NCBI RefSeq assembly: GCF_001522545.3
Contig: NC_031769.1
Location: 18,645,875-18,709,874, forward strand
Origin: Parus major
Taxonomy: Eukaryota; Chordata; Aves; Passeriformes; Paridae
Reading direction: 5' to 3'
Length of the DNA stretch: 64,000 bases
Positions 1 through 12,399 of the stretch are shown here, in pieces (positions within the stretch are counted from its first letter, which is position 1; the number at the start of each line of letters is the position of its first letter). Both the position numbers and the translations under genes were made by a program. The notes under the pieces are model-generated. The model searched no databases, was not told the origin of the DNA, and saw only the letters and a list, made by a program, of their open reading frames with translations.

Positions 1-407
1 GTGATTAAAAAGTGGCCAGCGTTGATGGACCTCAACATCTGCAAAAACTTTTTTCCAGGACGCCTTACTTACTAGTTCCCCGAGCAGCCTGAAGTTTGCT
101 CTCCTTATATGCAGAGCTGAGGTTTGGGCACTTTTCCTCCTCTTCACAAGATTTAAAATTCAGTTTCTTTGTGGTCACCATGGCCAAGACATGGCTGCCA
201 GTCTCCACTCATGAGATCCAAACTTTTGACAAGTGGGAGATCAAGGTGGGCATCTGTCTGACCTGTTCCATAAAGTTGTCATCCAGGTTTTTAAGAGTCT
301 TGTGGCCCAGGTTCTACCAGGTTGTGTGATGCTCCCAGTTAATTTCTGGCAAGTTGAAGTCTCCCATAAGGACAAGGGCAGTTGACTTGGAAGAGTCCCT
401 TAGTTCC

Positions 408-758
408 TCAAAGAATTATTTTTCCTTTCCTTTTATCATTGTCCTGGCCAGGAGGTCTATAGGGGACTCCCATGATGGCATCTGCATTATTTGTTTGTCC
501 CTTGATTCTTACCCAGAGGCTCTCAACTGTGCCATTGCCAGCTGTGAGCTCCACACATTCTACCCCTTCTGTTCCATAGAGTGCCACCCCTCCACCTCTC
601 CTGCCCTGCCTGTCCCTCCTGAAGAGCCTGGAACCATCCCACAGGGCACTCCTGTCACAGGATCCATCCCACCAGGTTTCACTTATGCCAGCAATGTCAA
701 ATCTCTGGGACTGGGCCAAAGCCTGGATTCCCATTGTTTGTCCCTCATGAGGGTGCAT
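408..758 (-). pseudogene. CR1 ORF2 endonuclease-domain remnant
   Basis: This is the longest open stretch of fragment A, covering the N-terminal part of the CR1 apurinic-type endonuclease (ISETWWDGS to YRPPGQDND). In active CR1 elements this enzyme nicks target DNA to prime reverse transcription. The frame is lost after about 430. The match resumes in another frame to the left, where the MGDFNLPEINW motif lies at 332-370. Further stops follow, for example inside the segment after EINWEHHT. It is a broken gene, not a functional one. Positions 449-684 recur without any difference at 53330-53565. Confidence 0.88.
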
Positions 759-899
759 TAGTGTAGAAACATTTCAGGTGTGGTACACTGTAGCCAGCAC
801 CTCCTGAGGCAGATTGAGGGATCCCATTAGCGCTCCTTTCCTCAGGTTTTGACATCCCATCCCATCACTCGTCACTGGTCAGCCTGGCTTTGTCCCTTT

Positions 900-1830
900 T
901 CCCATTCCAGGCTGGTTTAAAGCTCTGTCAGTGAGCCCTGCCAGTTCCTGTGCCAGAGTTTTTTTTCCCCTCTGATGTTGGTGCATCCTGTCAGGTGTCA
1001 GTAGATTCAATACCTACCAGGTATTGAGTAGGTCATCCCATGGTCAACAAATGCAAAATTTTTCTGCCAACACAAGCCTTGGAGCCCTTCACTGACCTGA
1101 TGGATCTGCTATTTCCATCAGTATTATCCCTTCTTACCAGAAGAAGTGAGGAAATCGCTACCTTTGCTCCGGACCCCTCTCCCAACTGTCCAGGGCCCTG
1201 AATTATTTTTTGATTTCCTCCTGACTTTTCTTTTTCATCTAAACACTGCCAATTTAAACAATAAATAGAGGACAGTTATCAGAGGGCCTTACTAAACTGG
1301 AGAGTTTTCCAGTAACATTCCTTATCCAAACCCCTAGAGACAGCAGACTTGTGAGTTGGGTCTGGTCTGCACATCAGGCATTCCCCTTCGAAGGGAGTCT
1401 GCTATTACAGCTACCCTTTCTGCTGTTTATCTGCTACCCTTCTTTTCCTCTTAACAGGGGAGGTCGTGGTGCATGGAACCAGTGGTGCTGTTTTAGGAGG
1501 CCCCATTATCCCAGGAGGATCTTTGCCCACCTCTGTTGTCCAACCTTCTAGGTCCAGAATCTCACACCTCTTCTAGAAGGTTCCAGTCCTACTTGTCAAA
1601 TTCTGAGAAAGAGGGGGAACCTTTTGGGCCTGCTTCCAGCCTTCATCTTTAAAACACTCTGGGCTCACAGTTGTCTGACTGATTACCCTGCAGGGTTCTG
1701 AGTCCACCTGCTTCTCCACTACAATGGAGGTTTGAGACCATAGTGTCTCTGAAAATAATGGGTCTGTTTCTTGCTCATTCACTAGAATACTACAGCTACA
1801 GGTGCACAGAACAAAATGCACCTATGAAGT
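900..1830 (-). pseudogene. CR1 ORF1 remnant with SGNH-esterase-like block
   Basis: On the minus strand this stretch corresponds to the ORF1 protein of avian CR1, which carries a GDSL/SGNH-type esterase domain. The block I signature is recognisable at 1334-1414, but its glycine is changed (ADS in place of GDS) and a stop follows shortly after VCCL. Downstream, the conserved QELAGL..RALN segment is readable at about 905-957. Several frame changes are needed to follow the match, so the protein is lost. The upstream limit of ORF1 is not clear to me. Confidence 0.7.
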
Positions 1831-1974
1831 CATATGGACTGAGGAGCACATGAAAGCTCATATGTAAAAACTGTGCAAGTCCTCTGTATGTAGATCCTCA
1901 GGTTCACAGCAGACATCCCTCTTGAGATTGTTCATAGGGCAAGGAAATGGAAGGGGATTTAAAAAAAAATCAAA

Positions 1975-2055
1975 AAAGTATAAACTTTATATGAAGTATA
2001 TATATATATATACTTTATATATATATATATAAACTTTATATAAAGTATAAACACT
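1975..2055. repeat. AT-rich palindromic repeat
   Basis: This contains a perfect 20-base palindrome at 1995-2014 (AGTA, TA repeats, TACT). It is flanked by repeated TATAAACTTTATAT and ACTTTATATAAAGTATAAAC segments that are partly inverted copies of one another. It could extrude a cruciform. It is a simple repeat, not a gene feature. Confidence 0.8.
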
Positions 2056-3442
2056 AAATCAAAAAGTATAAAAATCTCCCCACTTTGGTAAACTTCTTCA
2101 AAAGGATGGTTCAGTCTAAGGGATGTGGCAGTTTACTGATATGGTCAGACTACCTGTGGGTTTTCTAAAAACCTGTGGAAATGAGGTGCATAGACCTGGG
2201 GTCAACTTATCTTTTCCTGGAATAAATCTCCTCTTAGATTTCCAAGGACTCATTTTTTCAACAATTTCTTTGAAACACTGATAAGCTTTTTAAGAAGAGA
2301 TTGGGAGAGTGAAGAATGAGAACTGTATGAAAATGGATGTTCTTTCTGCTTCCTAGAAAATAGCATGAATGGGGGTAGGAAAGAATTCTTGTTTATTAGA
2401 CTTTACAAATACGAATCCAGTCTTTCAGTTTATGATTGGCCATGTTTAGTTCACCCTGAGAAACTGATTTACAACATTTGCACTTTATACTAAGTACTCA
2501 GCCAAAAGAAAATTTAATTTATGCTCCTTTATAGAAAAAAATATTTTTTGAGATTTGAAGACATATAGAATTTATGTCTTATGAATTGAAAAAAAAAACC
2601 AACAAACTTATAAGTTTTGTTTTAAAATTTAAAATGCTGCTTGGCTTTTTTTTTTACTTTGTTATGAAAAAAAGGATAGTGACTTCATCATTTTTTTAAA
2701 CCTAATCCTTTTCAGGAGCAAAGATGACACAAAACTTCTTGAAATAACATACAAGCCATCAGGACCTCGAGAGAACCTGGTTGTTTCTAGCTGCCCAGAA
2801 CAACAACTTCAAAGCCAAATGTGCAGATGTAGTCCTGCTCTGCCTAGCAAACAGACTGGCAGGAAAAAACATTGCCTAATGCAAAAGAGCACAGAGAAGG
2901 ATCCAGTGGAATAGGAACGAAGGGATTTTCATACATTTTTGCTGAAACATCTGTATCAATTTGTATAAATCATATCATTGACCCCTAACAGCAAAAATTT
3001 GAAGCAGAGAATGTAATTGAGTTTGTAAAGACTTGGTATTCACACTTCCTTGTTTTTCAAGAGGGAGGTACAACACAGAACTGAACACAGAACATTTTAT
3101 TTATTTAATTTTTATTTTATTTACCTCTTTTGTATCTATTGTCCTTAAATTTCTGCAACTGGATTAGCAGTTATGCACTTATGGATGAAATCACACCAGA
3201 GCAAAGATATCAAATTAAGGCAGAGAGCCTCAATAATAATGTGTTTTTCTCATTATTAATAATTAATAATATATTCTCCCCTCCAGAGAATCAAAAGAGC
3301 AGAATGGGATACCACAGATTTTTTTCTTTTTAAGCATTTCCCAGAGGACCATTTTCATGCCTTCAGATGACAGAGCCTGTTCTAGGGTGCTGTACCTAGA
3401 GGGATGCCAATGTTACACTGAAAGTTGCTGGGATCATTTATG

Positions 3443-3490
3443 ATGTTATGTTATATGTTATGTTATATGTTATGTTTTATGTATATGTAT
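3443..3490 (+). repeat. Tandem 12-mer minisatellite, four units
   Basis: Four head-to-tail units of ATGTTATGTTAT. The first two are perfect, the third ends TTTT, and the fourth is ATGTATATGTAT. Confidence 0.9.
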
Positions 3491-6400
3491 ATTTTCTGTT
3501 CCCACTGCCAGGCCATCCAGGGCAAGGAGAAGTTTACTGAAGAGTAACCCTTGTCATGTAGGAATGTAGCTGAACAGAGCAGCTTGTGAGAACAACCTTA
3601 GATTTGATCCATAAACACTGGTCTTTCAGGAGGAGAATTGTGGGGGGTGGTAAATAATGCAAAATAGTATTTTATTGAGGAGCTCATTCATGTACCACAG
3701 CTAACTTGCAGGCTTTAAGGTGATGGGAAAAACACCCATTATTAGGAAAGATGAAAAAAATGCATTTATTTTCTTCCCTTTGGCAGAGAATTAGATTAAT
3801 TTCTGTATCTGGGTTTGGACAAAATGTTCCTGCCCTTTGTTCAGCCCAGCAGTAACTTCAAAGCATTCTGAATATTTGGCTAGGTACAACAGTATTTTGT
3901 GTCATAAATCATGGATCACATTAGTTGGGCCATTCATGAACTCAGTAAGTAATGACAAATGTAAAGCTATATTTGGCTTTCAGTTGCACAGATGTAAACC
4001 TATTGTAGCTTTGAAATCTACAGAACATTCATTATGAAAAGGAACTTTATTTTCAATATTCCCAGAAGAAGGGAAAATCAAAGGATTGCATTCAGATCAC
4101 TAAAAATAGCATATTGTTTCAGATAGAAGTTTAGGAAATCCAGAGACTTTGTGGAAAAGGAATATGTTTGCTAAATTTGTGAGTTACAATAAATGTTGTC
4201 AATCTCACCATGTTAAACAGTGGCAAATATTTTGATTAGCACATCTTAAACCTGAAGAGGCCAGAAAAGGGAATAAACATTGTTTTGGACATGTTCTGAA
4301 ATCAGTTTATGCCTATGTCTTCTATGTCTCTGCTCCGGTCTGGGTGGAAGGCTTTGGTCCATTTTTTAGCTGGGTTGCATCCCATTAGAAGAAAAATATC
4401 CTGACCTCATCTGACAGGATGCTGTAGCTGATGCTCCAGACTGTTTGAAGATCCAGTCCTAGGTGAGCCTTTTTTCTTCTTTTCCTGTAGCAATAAATCT
4501 GGTTGCTGCTCTTTAATTGGACCTGATTATAATATTGATAGTTGGCAGCTGGAGAAGGGGAGACTAAGGATAACTAAAATGAGATGGACAAGAAGGTGGT
4601 ATTGTCTATGTAAACAGGAAAGAAAAGAAAGACCTCCCTCAAACTTTGGTGCCAAGGTGACAGAATTATGGCAGTTTTTTTCCCTGTGAGCAGGGCAGGA
4701 GTGCTGAACTGTATCTGGTCTTGCTCCAGGCTCACGTGTAGAGCTGACAGAATCTGGCATTTAAAGAATTATGTTTTAGGCTTGACAGAAGTTTCCTCAT
4801 GAGTATCTGTACACTGGGACTTGAAGGATTTAAGCATACCAGCTCGGAGGAGCAGTCTGGAGCTTCTCCTTTGAATGCACCAAACACACAACTGGAGAAA
4901 CACCAGTGGCTCAGAAAGGGAGCAGTAGTTGGGTGCCAAATGTGTCAGATGTTACCTTGATATAAAACAAGTTTGTGCCGAGATACATATCAAGGATTTG
5001 TAGAGCTTTGGGGATGAAAGTGGAACATGGATGCTTAAACACTTTCAAATGTGGATTAGTGTCCCTGTTGCCTAATTCACAAGGACTGGCAGTGCAAATC
5101 TGCAGGTGCCTAGAACTAGTTCATTACCAAGAGATCTGCAATGTCTGCTCTAGTACTGAGCAGTTCTGAGTTAAGAGGGGACATGCTGATTCAATACATC
5201 TTCTAAGCTAAAGCACATCCTTCCTTTGGTGTGTGAATGAGAGGCAGTGCCTCCACATTGCTGCATGCCCAGATAGGGATGAAGCTGTCAAAATCCACAT
5301 GTAGAAGAAAAGCTGCTCCACTTCAGTGCTACTTGGCTCCAGAGCACAGGAGTGGAGAGACATTTGAGTTATGCCTACTGCTAATCTGTATTAACAAAAA
5401 AAGCACTGGAAGCTATTTTCATTATCCTTTGCTTTGTTTTTGCTAATCCTTCACTAGTCAGAAAAAAAGCAGAACTATTTTGAAGGCTTAAATTTATTCA
5501 CATCTGCTCTGCAGATTTGCAAGTAGTGAGGAGCATGTGCTTAGAATATTCTCTGTCCAGGCATTGTGTAGATTCATCTACAGAACACCTGATTGACTGA
5601 ATTAATTCCTATTTACTGGGGTTGATTGAACTGTTACCTCTTTTTCCTCTTCTGCCACGAGGTTATACATAAAGAGAACAATTTCTCAGTCAGTCAGTAA
5701 GAACTTTTTATATTGGAATTGAACAACAGTGCAGACTCTTGTTGCCAAATTCCTTATGTAAACTGGAAGAAATAACAAAAAAAAAAGATACCTAACACTT
5801 ATATCTTCCTGGTACTGATCTTCTACAGAACCCAAATGACCAAGAAGTTCCAGTTTGTTCAGCTGCAAATACAAGAGAGATGATCTGTTCAAGACAAGAT
5901 GAATAATAATATCATCTTCTCCCTGCATTTCAGCATTACCATTAATGATCTGACATCCTTTTGTAGGTGGTTTCAGAAGTCTATTCAACTTGATTCTAGT
6001 GTAAGTGATGTAAAGTAACGGTGGGTCAAAATTTTCAAGTTGAAGACAAAATCCACAAACTTTCAGACATATCTGCATTTCAGACATACCTATGTTGTGT
6101 ATCCTGGCTGTAAATAACTAGAACATCCCAGATGTTTTTGATAATGTGTGAGGAACAAACTGAACAGGCACACCCAAAAGATAAAATGGAAGACTTTACA
6201 AAGCTAAAAGAGTACATGAGATTTAGAAAACCTGTATCTCTACATTTCATCAAAATGTTTTGATCCTGTAGAATTTGAATTCTGCTGGCAGTACTTTCAG
6301 AGCTTCATAAAAAAGCCATATTGTCATATCAATAAAATATATGACACAAATATACAAATTTATAGGTGTTTATTGAATCAGTACCAGTAAAACTTTTCTT

Positions 6401-6639
6401 CTGAATCACATGGTGACAGTCTTTTGTAGCAGAAAAGAAAAATGAGCTGAAATATACAGAAAAAGGGAAAGCTGAGCCAAAAAGGGGAATGGAGGAATGA
6501 AACTAGAAAATAGAATAACAGTTGACTGTGACATAGATGGGTTATGAGCTCAGCTTTGACTGGGCTTATAAGTTTTAAAAATAATATAATTTCCCTGTTC
6601 AGACTGATTCATTAGTGTATTTCTATTTTTCTGGCCTCA

Positions 6640-7480
6640 GATAAGTTTCATTTAAAGACTCCTTCAAAACATGGGAAGAAATCCCCTCTGAGGTGAGGTC
6701 TTGGATCATATGTCTTTTTCTTTCTGGAAAAGGCTATTCTGCTCTGCTGGCAGGCCTGCCTTCTTTCCTTGGGCTTTATTTCTCTGATACAAGAGCTTGT
6801 TTGTTAGAAATTATCTAGTTTCTGCAATGACTAGGAGAGTCTGACCTGCTTTTAACTGCCAAGAAAACCTTTTTCTTCATGAGCTAATGCAAGTCCATTC
6901 CCATGAGACAGGCAATATGTTATGACATGCCTGTATTTTGCATGCTCTTTAAGAACATCTAACCCTTATGTCAGCCTCTTCTAGTGTAACAAATTTTATA
7001 TCTTCCTAATTAATTGAACCTGAATAATTATCTTAGCTTTTCATTTTGAATTGAGGGTACTATTTTGTTTAGCTGTTGGCTGATGTTTTGTGATTCTCCT
7101 CTTTTCCTGGTGCTTTCCAATTAAGTAATTTTCTCAGTCTCCTTTGAATTTCCTCTTCCATGATCTGCACTCCACTTTGATTAAGGACATCATTCCATTC
7201 ACATAGGTTTTTTTTAATCTCCTCTGCCAGAGGGTTACATCATGCCCTTCATTCCCATTTTTCTTTCCAGAAGTCATCATGCTTAGTTCATTTGTCACCA
7301 TATTCTTCTCATCATTCTACCTGACATCTTGAAAGATTTCTTCTGGCCATCTCCACTTCACAGGTAATGGTGTAATTTGTATGTGTATTCCTTTAGTTCT
7401 CTTGTCTGTATCAGTAAATTCTCCTTCAACTCCATCTCCTGCAAAGTTATTATATGAGATTAAGGTTTTCTTTATATTTC
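6640..7480. other. Pyrimidine-rich stretch with repeat copy 1
   Basis: This is T/C-rich on the plus strand like 12400-16240, and it contains the homologous repeat at 7105-7222. No gene is seen. Confidence 0.3.
7105..7222 (-). repeat. Unclassified dispersed repeat, copy 1
   Basis: The plus strand reads TGCTTTCCAATTAAGTAATT, TTCTC, later CTGCACTCCACTTTGATTA and TTTTTTAATCTCC. The same order of blocks appears at 15970-16075 with about two-thirds identity and a gap of roughly 20 bases. This indicates a shared repeat ancestor. I do not recognise the family. Orientation is arbitrary; I assign the A-rich strand as sense because retroelement coding strands tend to be A-rich. Confidence 0.4.
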
Positions 7481-10400
7481 TGTGACTGCATTAGTATTGA
7501 TCTACTTTTCAATTTCCCCTTTTTCATGTCACCCCAAGTAAAGCTGCTGTCATTACAATGTTCCTGTAGACACGATGGGGCAAGTGCAAGGTGGCTATGA
7601 AACGGAGCCAGGCCCAAGATGTGTGATTTCATACACTGAAAAGCAATGCAAATATAACCTGTGCAGTATCTTGCCTCTTTAGATCTGCATCTTATGGTTA
7701 CGTCTTTTAAAATAACGCTGTGCTATAGGTATTCATTTCTCTTTAGCACTTCCCTCAGGAATTGTCACCCCTTCAACCAGGTGAAATGCTTATTGCATAA
7801 ATGCATATAGAATGTTATATTTTAACCTAAAGTGAGCAATTAAGAGACAAAATTATACAGTAGGTTCTGTTTTTCTTTCTCATACTGTTCAAATGGATGG
7901 AACAGGAAAGAAACACAGTAAAATGTGTCCATTCAGAACTTTGGTGTCATCTGAAAGCTGAGGTTTTGCAGAGTGAACATTATCATCCTGTTTGAAGAAA
8001 GCTTTCAAATTTGAAGAATAAATGATGTAGTTCTTGGGTTTCCCCTCTTCTGGAAATCAGATTTTTTTATTTTTTATTTTTAATTTGAAAAAAAAATCAG
8101 TATTTTCATTGTTTTGTTTCTGAATTAGGTAATATAATTTAGAACTTGTAAGAGCAAGAGACTGACTATGTGGTTTAGATCAGGATTGTCAACACATGTC
8201 AGGGAACCACTTACTAAATGGATTAAGTTCTGGTAAATTAGCCAGAGATCTATGTATGTTCTTTTTAACACTGTGAGTTTCCATGCTTCTTGATAAGTAT
8301 TACCCCTATTCACATGATGGTAAAGGACCTATTTTACTTTTAAGTGGTCACTAAAAACTAATTGAAAGTAAACTATATTTTCTGGGACATGTGTCTTGAT
8401 AAAAAACTATTATTAATGTGAAAATAAAGTAGCTGACTTTCATACAATGTAGGGATACTAATTTAAATTTTAAATCTGCTTAGTGTTGAGAAGAATGTGT
8501 TTTGAAGCTACAGTTTCATAATTTGGAACTAGCTAGAGCATCTGTTCTTTTGCAGATAAAGGGCAAGTGAAGTCTGAATCAAAACAACATCAACCATTAT
8601 TTTATCTCTGTGTTGTTATCATTGTATGTATCCTCATAACTTCTGTCTAAACTTTTGAATATTGAAACTGACTTGATGAGAAATATTTTATTCTTGCTTT
8701 AGGATTTAATTTGTTGCTTTCCATTTATTTGGCTTTCCTTCTTCTTCTTCCTGACCTTAGCCTTCTCTTGAAAATGTATATTGTGAAACACATATTTAGT
8801 TAGAAGTCATACTACAAAGAGGTACTTTTACAAAGTGCCAATACTTCGGAAGAAAACCCTGTTAATGCACTTATTTTCCATTCTTCTTCACTGCTTCCTT
8901 CCTCTCTGCATTAATTCTGTAAATGGAAGTATACAAAGGTCATAGCAAGTCGTGTGTTTAAAAGCTTCTGCTTTATGCAACCCAAGAAGTGCAGCACAGG
9001 CAAGAAGCACATCCCCATCACTGTAATTTTTTATCTTCTAAGGTAAGTAAAATTCTCTCCTATGAATTCTTGTCCATTGCAGCTATGGAATGCCCAAATG
9101 TTTATTTCTTGTGTGCTCTCTAAAAACCCTTGCTAGGGATCTTTGCTGCATAAATGTAGTTTTGTTAGTGCTGTCTAGACTAGATTTAGTACTACTCAGC
9201 GGCTAGCAATGAAGAAAACTCTGGCAATACCCTTGTTATTCCCCTTAATAAGTTCTCAGGAGTTTTAATCACCATACTGCTGATTTCTGTGTAGCTAAAG
9301 TGACAGAAATTAGCTAAATCTTTTATGGTCCCTGTATGTACCCACTGGTTTCAAAACCCTGTCATGAATAGTTCCACACCCAAAATATCAAGCTGAATTA
9401 TTAGAACTAGTCTTGGCTATGAAATCAGTTGTTAAATCATCAATGAAATGCCATAAACTCTTTCTGTCTCAGTTCTTCCAGTGTAGAATGAAGTGTCTAA
9501 TGCTTTTTGGTAGTGTGTGTCTGTATGTGCATGTATATATGTACATATGCATGCACACATATATACACAAGGTCCATCATGGTCCCTAATGTTGTAAAGA
9601 GGATAGTAAAACTCTTAAATATTTAACAATCATGAATAAACATGGAGTTCATCTCACTCGGTGATTGTCTTCCAAAAGTTTAAGCATCTAGGATCTCCTA
9701 TGAATTAAGAGATAATTCCTAAGGATTAAGAGAAAGCCCAAGTTTTGCCTGCCCCAGACACCTGTCAGCAGATGAAATGAACTTCCCTAAAGTGCACAAG
9801 TGTCCCCAGGGATTACATAGATTACCAGATTAAACTATAATTCCTGTTTTTAGAGGCTATGCATGACTCATGTTCACATTTTAAATGGAAATCTCTATCA
9901 TGGCTGTAAGCAGAAAATGCTGATATTTACTTTTGCATTAACCTGGTATCATCAGAGATGATGATATAGCAGGATACAGCCCTATAAGTAGTTTCTAAAT
10001 GCATAGATTTTATAAACATGGAGAGAAAAAAAATTACAAATTGAATTTAAAGGAAAGAAATGCACCCATTGAAGTTAATTTTTTCTTCTGTTCTTGGTCT
10101 TTCTGGTTTGACGTTTTCTTAAGTGTGGTAGCATACCAGGAAAATCTTGCTAAATGTTTTATTTTTAGTAACATTTAAATTCATGGTGATGAAATCCCTA
10201 AGTATCCTGCCAAATCCAGAAGAGGAGGTCTGTTCTCCACACCATTTTACTATCTCTCCCCAATAACGTCTGAGGCTCTTAGAGGGTTTCCAGTCTCAAG
10301 AATTCCCCAGAGCTCCATAGCAGCTGTGCTCAGCAACTGCTGGGGATATCTGGGTGGTGGAAAATGCTCACATAGAGGAGATCTAAGCATAAAAGAAACT

Positions 10401-12399
10401 CCTGTACTGATTGGGTGTTGCCATCTCTTTACTACATGAGACTCTTAGCTTTGCTCTGCATTGTGTTTAATTTCCATCTTTGCATGGAATCAGTAGGAAA
10501 TCCTGACTGGGGCACTGTGAGGCTGAGGTAGCCATTAGTGATCAGCTGTGGGTGTAACACGAGTCTGTCACATTATCCCACCTCTGTGACACTGAGAATA
10601 TGGAGAAACTGTGGCTCCCCACTGGAATACTACTCAAATCTTCAAGTATTCTTTTATTCAACAAAAGTGTGGTTAAAATTCTGCAAGCCAAATGTGACAT
10701 GTAGGCACTGGCCTTCCACAGAGATTAGAACAGATCCTCTGCATTAGTAAGCAAGTGCCAGATTTCAACTTCTTTATATGTCACTCTGGACAACAAAGAG
10801 CTATTAGACTAATGATTAGCATATTTTGGCCAAGCTGTGCAAGAAAAAACTTCCTTTTGTTTCCAAAACCTTGTGTTAGTGCTCAGCACAGGCTCTGAAC
10901 ATACTTGGACATTTAAATAAAATCTATAAACAATACGTATTGAGAAAGAAATAGACTGTGACTAACTGAAATGATTCCAAGCTATGTCTGCAATTGTGAC
11001 ACCTTTTGCCAGTTTAAATAATGATGGCTTTGTCACTTTACTTAAAAATGTTTTTATAATCATTTATAACTTGGTTTAGTCCTGTGTATTTTAAAATCTT
11101 TGCAATGAAATAATTGAAAAATATTCTGCTCGCATATAATGAAACATTTTCTCTTTGGATGTTTGCTCACTTAAAGGTAATTCACTGGATAAATAGTAGG
11201 ATTTGACGACCTATTTATCATGAAAAAGGCATTGTATGAGAGAACTGGATGGTAACATTCCATGTTCTGCAACACTTCATACATTTCTGATCACCATGCT
11301 TCTGTACGTGTCACTGGGGGGGAGATCTGAGAAAAGCAATAAGATAAGAGCCAAAGAGACTGGCTTCCTAGGGAAGCTGAAGAGCCACATGTACATACAA
11401 TTAGACAATAAAGGTCTTGGGATATTTAATGAGTATTAACATGGAAATGACACAACATTTCATAATGAAAGTAAACTGTAAATCTTTTGGATTGGGAAAG
11501 GGTTGTGTAAGAGATGGTGGAGATGGATTAGGTCTGTTGGAGTAATCATGTCAGTGTATTATTTTCTTAGATTTCATTTCTATGATTTAGTGGCTGATGG
11601 ATATTTGTTTTAATAATGATAAGAAGAAATGCAGTCAAAGTAAAAACAGAAAAACCCCACGTCTCAATTCTGAGAGAAAAATCTTGACTGAAAATTTTGA
11701 TGAACTTTCTGAAAAGTAGTAAATCCCTGTCTCCTGAAACTAAGGTATGAAAATAGAAAGATGAAAGCAAATCCACAATAACACTTTCAGGCTGACAAAG
11801 AGCAGACGTAAATTTGATCAGGTTTATTTATTTTAAATTACAACAATAATCTAAACCTTTAAAAACACATTACCCCTTGATGCATGTATAGTGCAAAAGA
11901 CACTAGAAAACCAAGCAAAAGAAATAAGCAAAAAGTTTTGCTGTGTTGAGGCATGCCTTTTTCTCTTTGTTCTTCTGAGAACCGTGCCCCAGAGGAAAGC
12001 AATGGAGTGAATATCATTCAGGTTCATTTTAAATATAAGCAGCTTCACCAGGACTGGCCTTGCTTTGCCTACCAGCTCAGGGTGACAAAGTGATATGTCC
12101 CACAAAGTGATATCACCCACTTAAACATTTGCAGTGTGACTGTAAACAGCCAGGCATAAGATGCAGGCTCTCAGAAGCTCATTCCTGGGAAGTGTGGGGC
12201 AGTGGCTGATGCTACCAGGCTTGGGATGGGCACTCACAGGGTGATGCCAGGGTGTTGGACCATGCACACTGCTACTCTCCTTTTTGCCCAGGGAACAAAT
12301 TTTCCTTCCCAGCCTCTCCTTCTGACTGCAGAGACATGTTTGAATCCTGCCAGATGCTCTGAATAGTGGGTTTGAATTATTCTTCTGCTCTCTCTGTAG
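7481..12399. other. Intergenic AT-rich DNA
   Basis: Unique-looking AT-rich sequence with one alternating TG/TA tract (9512-9568). No gene, structured RNA or recognisable repeat is visible on either strand. Confidence 0.6.
9512..9568. repeat. Imperfect TG/TA dinucleotide tract
   Basis: Alternating purine-pyrimidine sequence with GTGTGTGT, ATGTATATATGT, GCATGCACACATATATACAC. Such tracts can adopt Z-DNA, but this one is interrupted. Confidence 0.75.

Larger units (their letters stand above)
1..1830 (-). mobile_element. CR1 LINE fragment A (ORF1 end plus endonuclease start), decayed
   Basis: Translated on the minus strand, this region matches the CR1 family of non-LTR retrotransposons. From right to left it carries the C-terminal half of ORF1: a GWKQ-type region near 1640, an SGNH-esterase-like block at 1334-1414 reading ADSLRRG, and a QELAGLTDRALN segment at about 905-957. 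ORF2 then begins. Its apurinic endonuclease domain has SETWWDGS near 661-683, LFRRDRQGRRGGGVALY, GTVESLWVRIKGQTNN, and the MGDFNLPEINW motif at about 332-370. In-frame stops and at least one frameshift (near 425-440) show it is dead. The left end runs off the window, so the reverse transcriptase is not visible. The right boundary is approximate. Confidence 0.9.
1831..6639. other. Intergenic AT-rich DNA
   Basis: This holds an AT palindrome at 1975-2050, a four-unit 12-mer repeat at 3443-3490 and A/T-rich filler. An open frame of 133 codons on the minus strand at 5686-6087 has no recognisable domain. No gene, RNA or mobile element can be supported. Confidence 0.6.

Noticed and set aside
1..760. 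Endogenous retrovirus as source of the left-end open frames
   Set aside because: The translated motifs (SETWWDGS, RRDRQGRRGGG, GDFNLPEINW) belong to the CR1 endonuclease; no long terminal repeat or retroviral protein is present.
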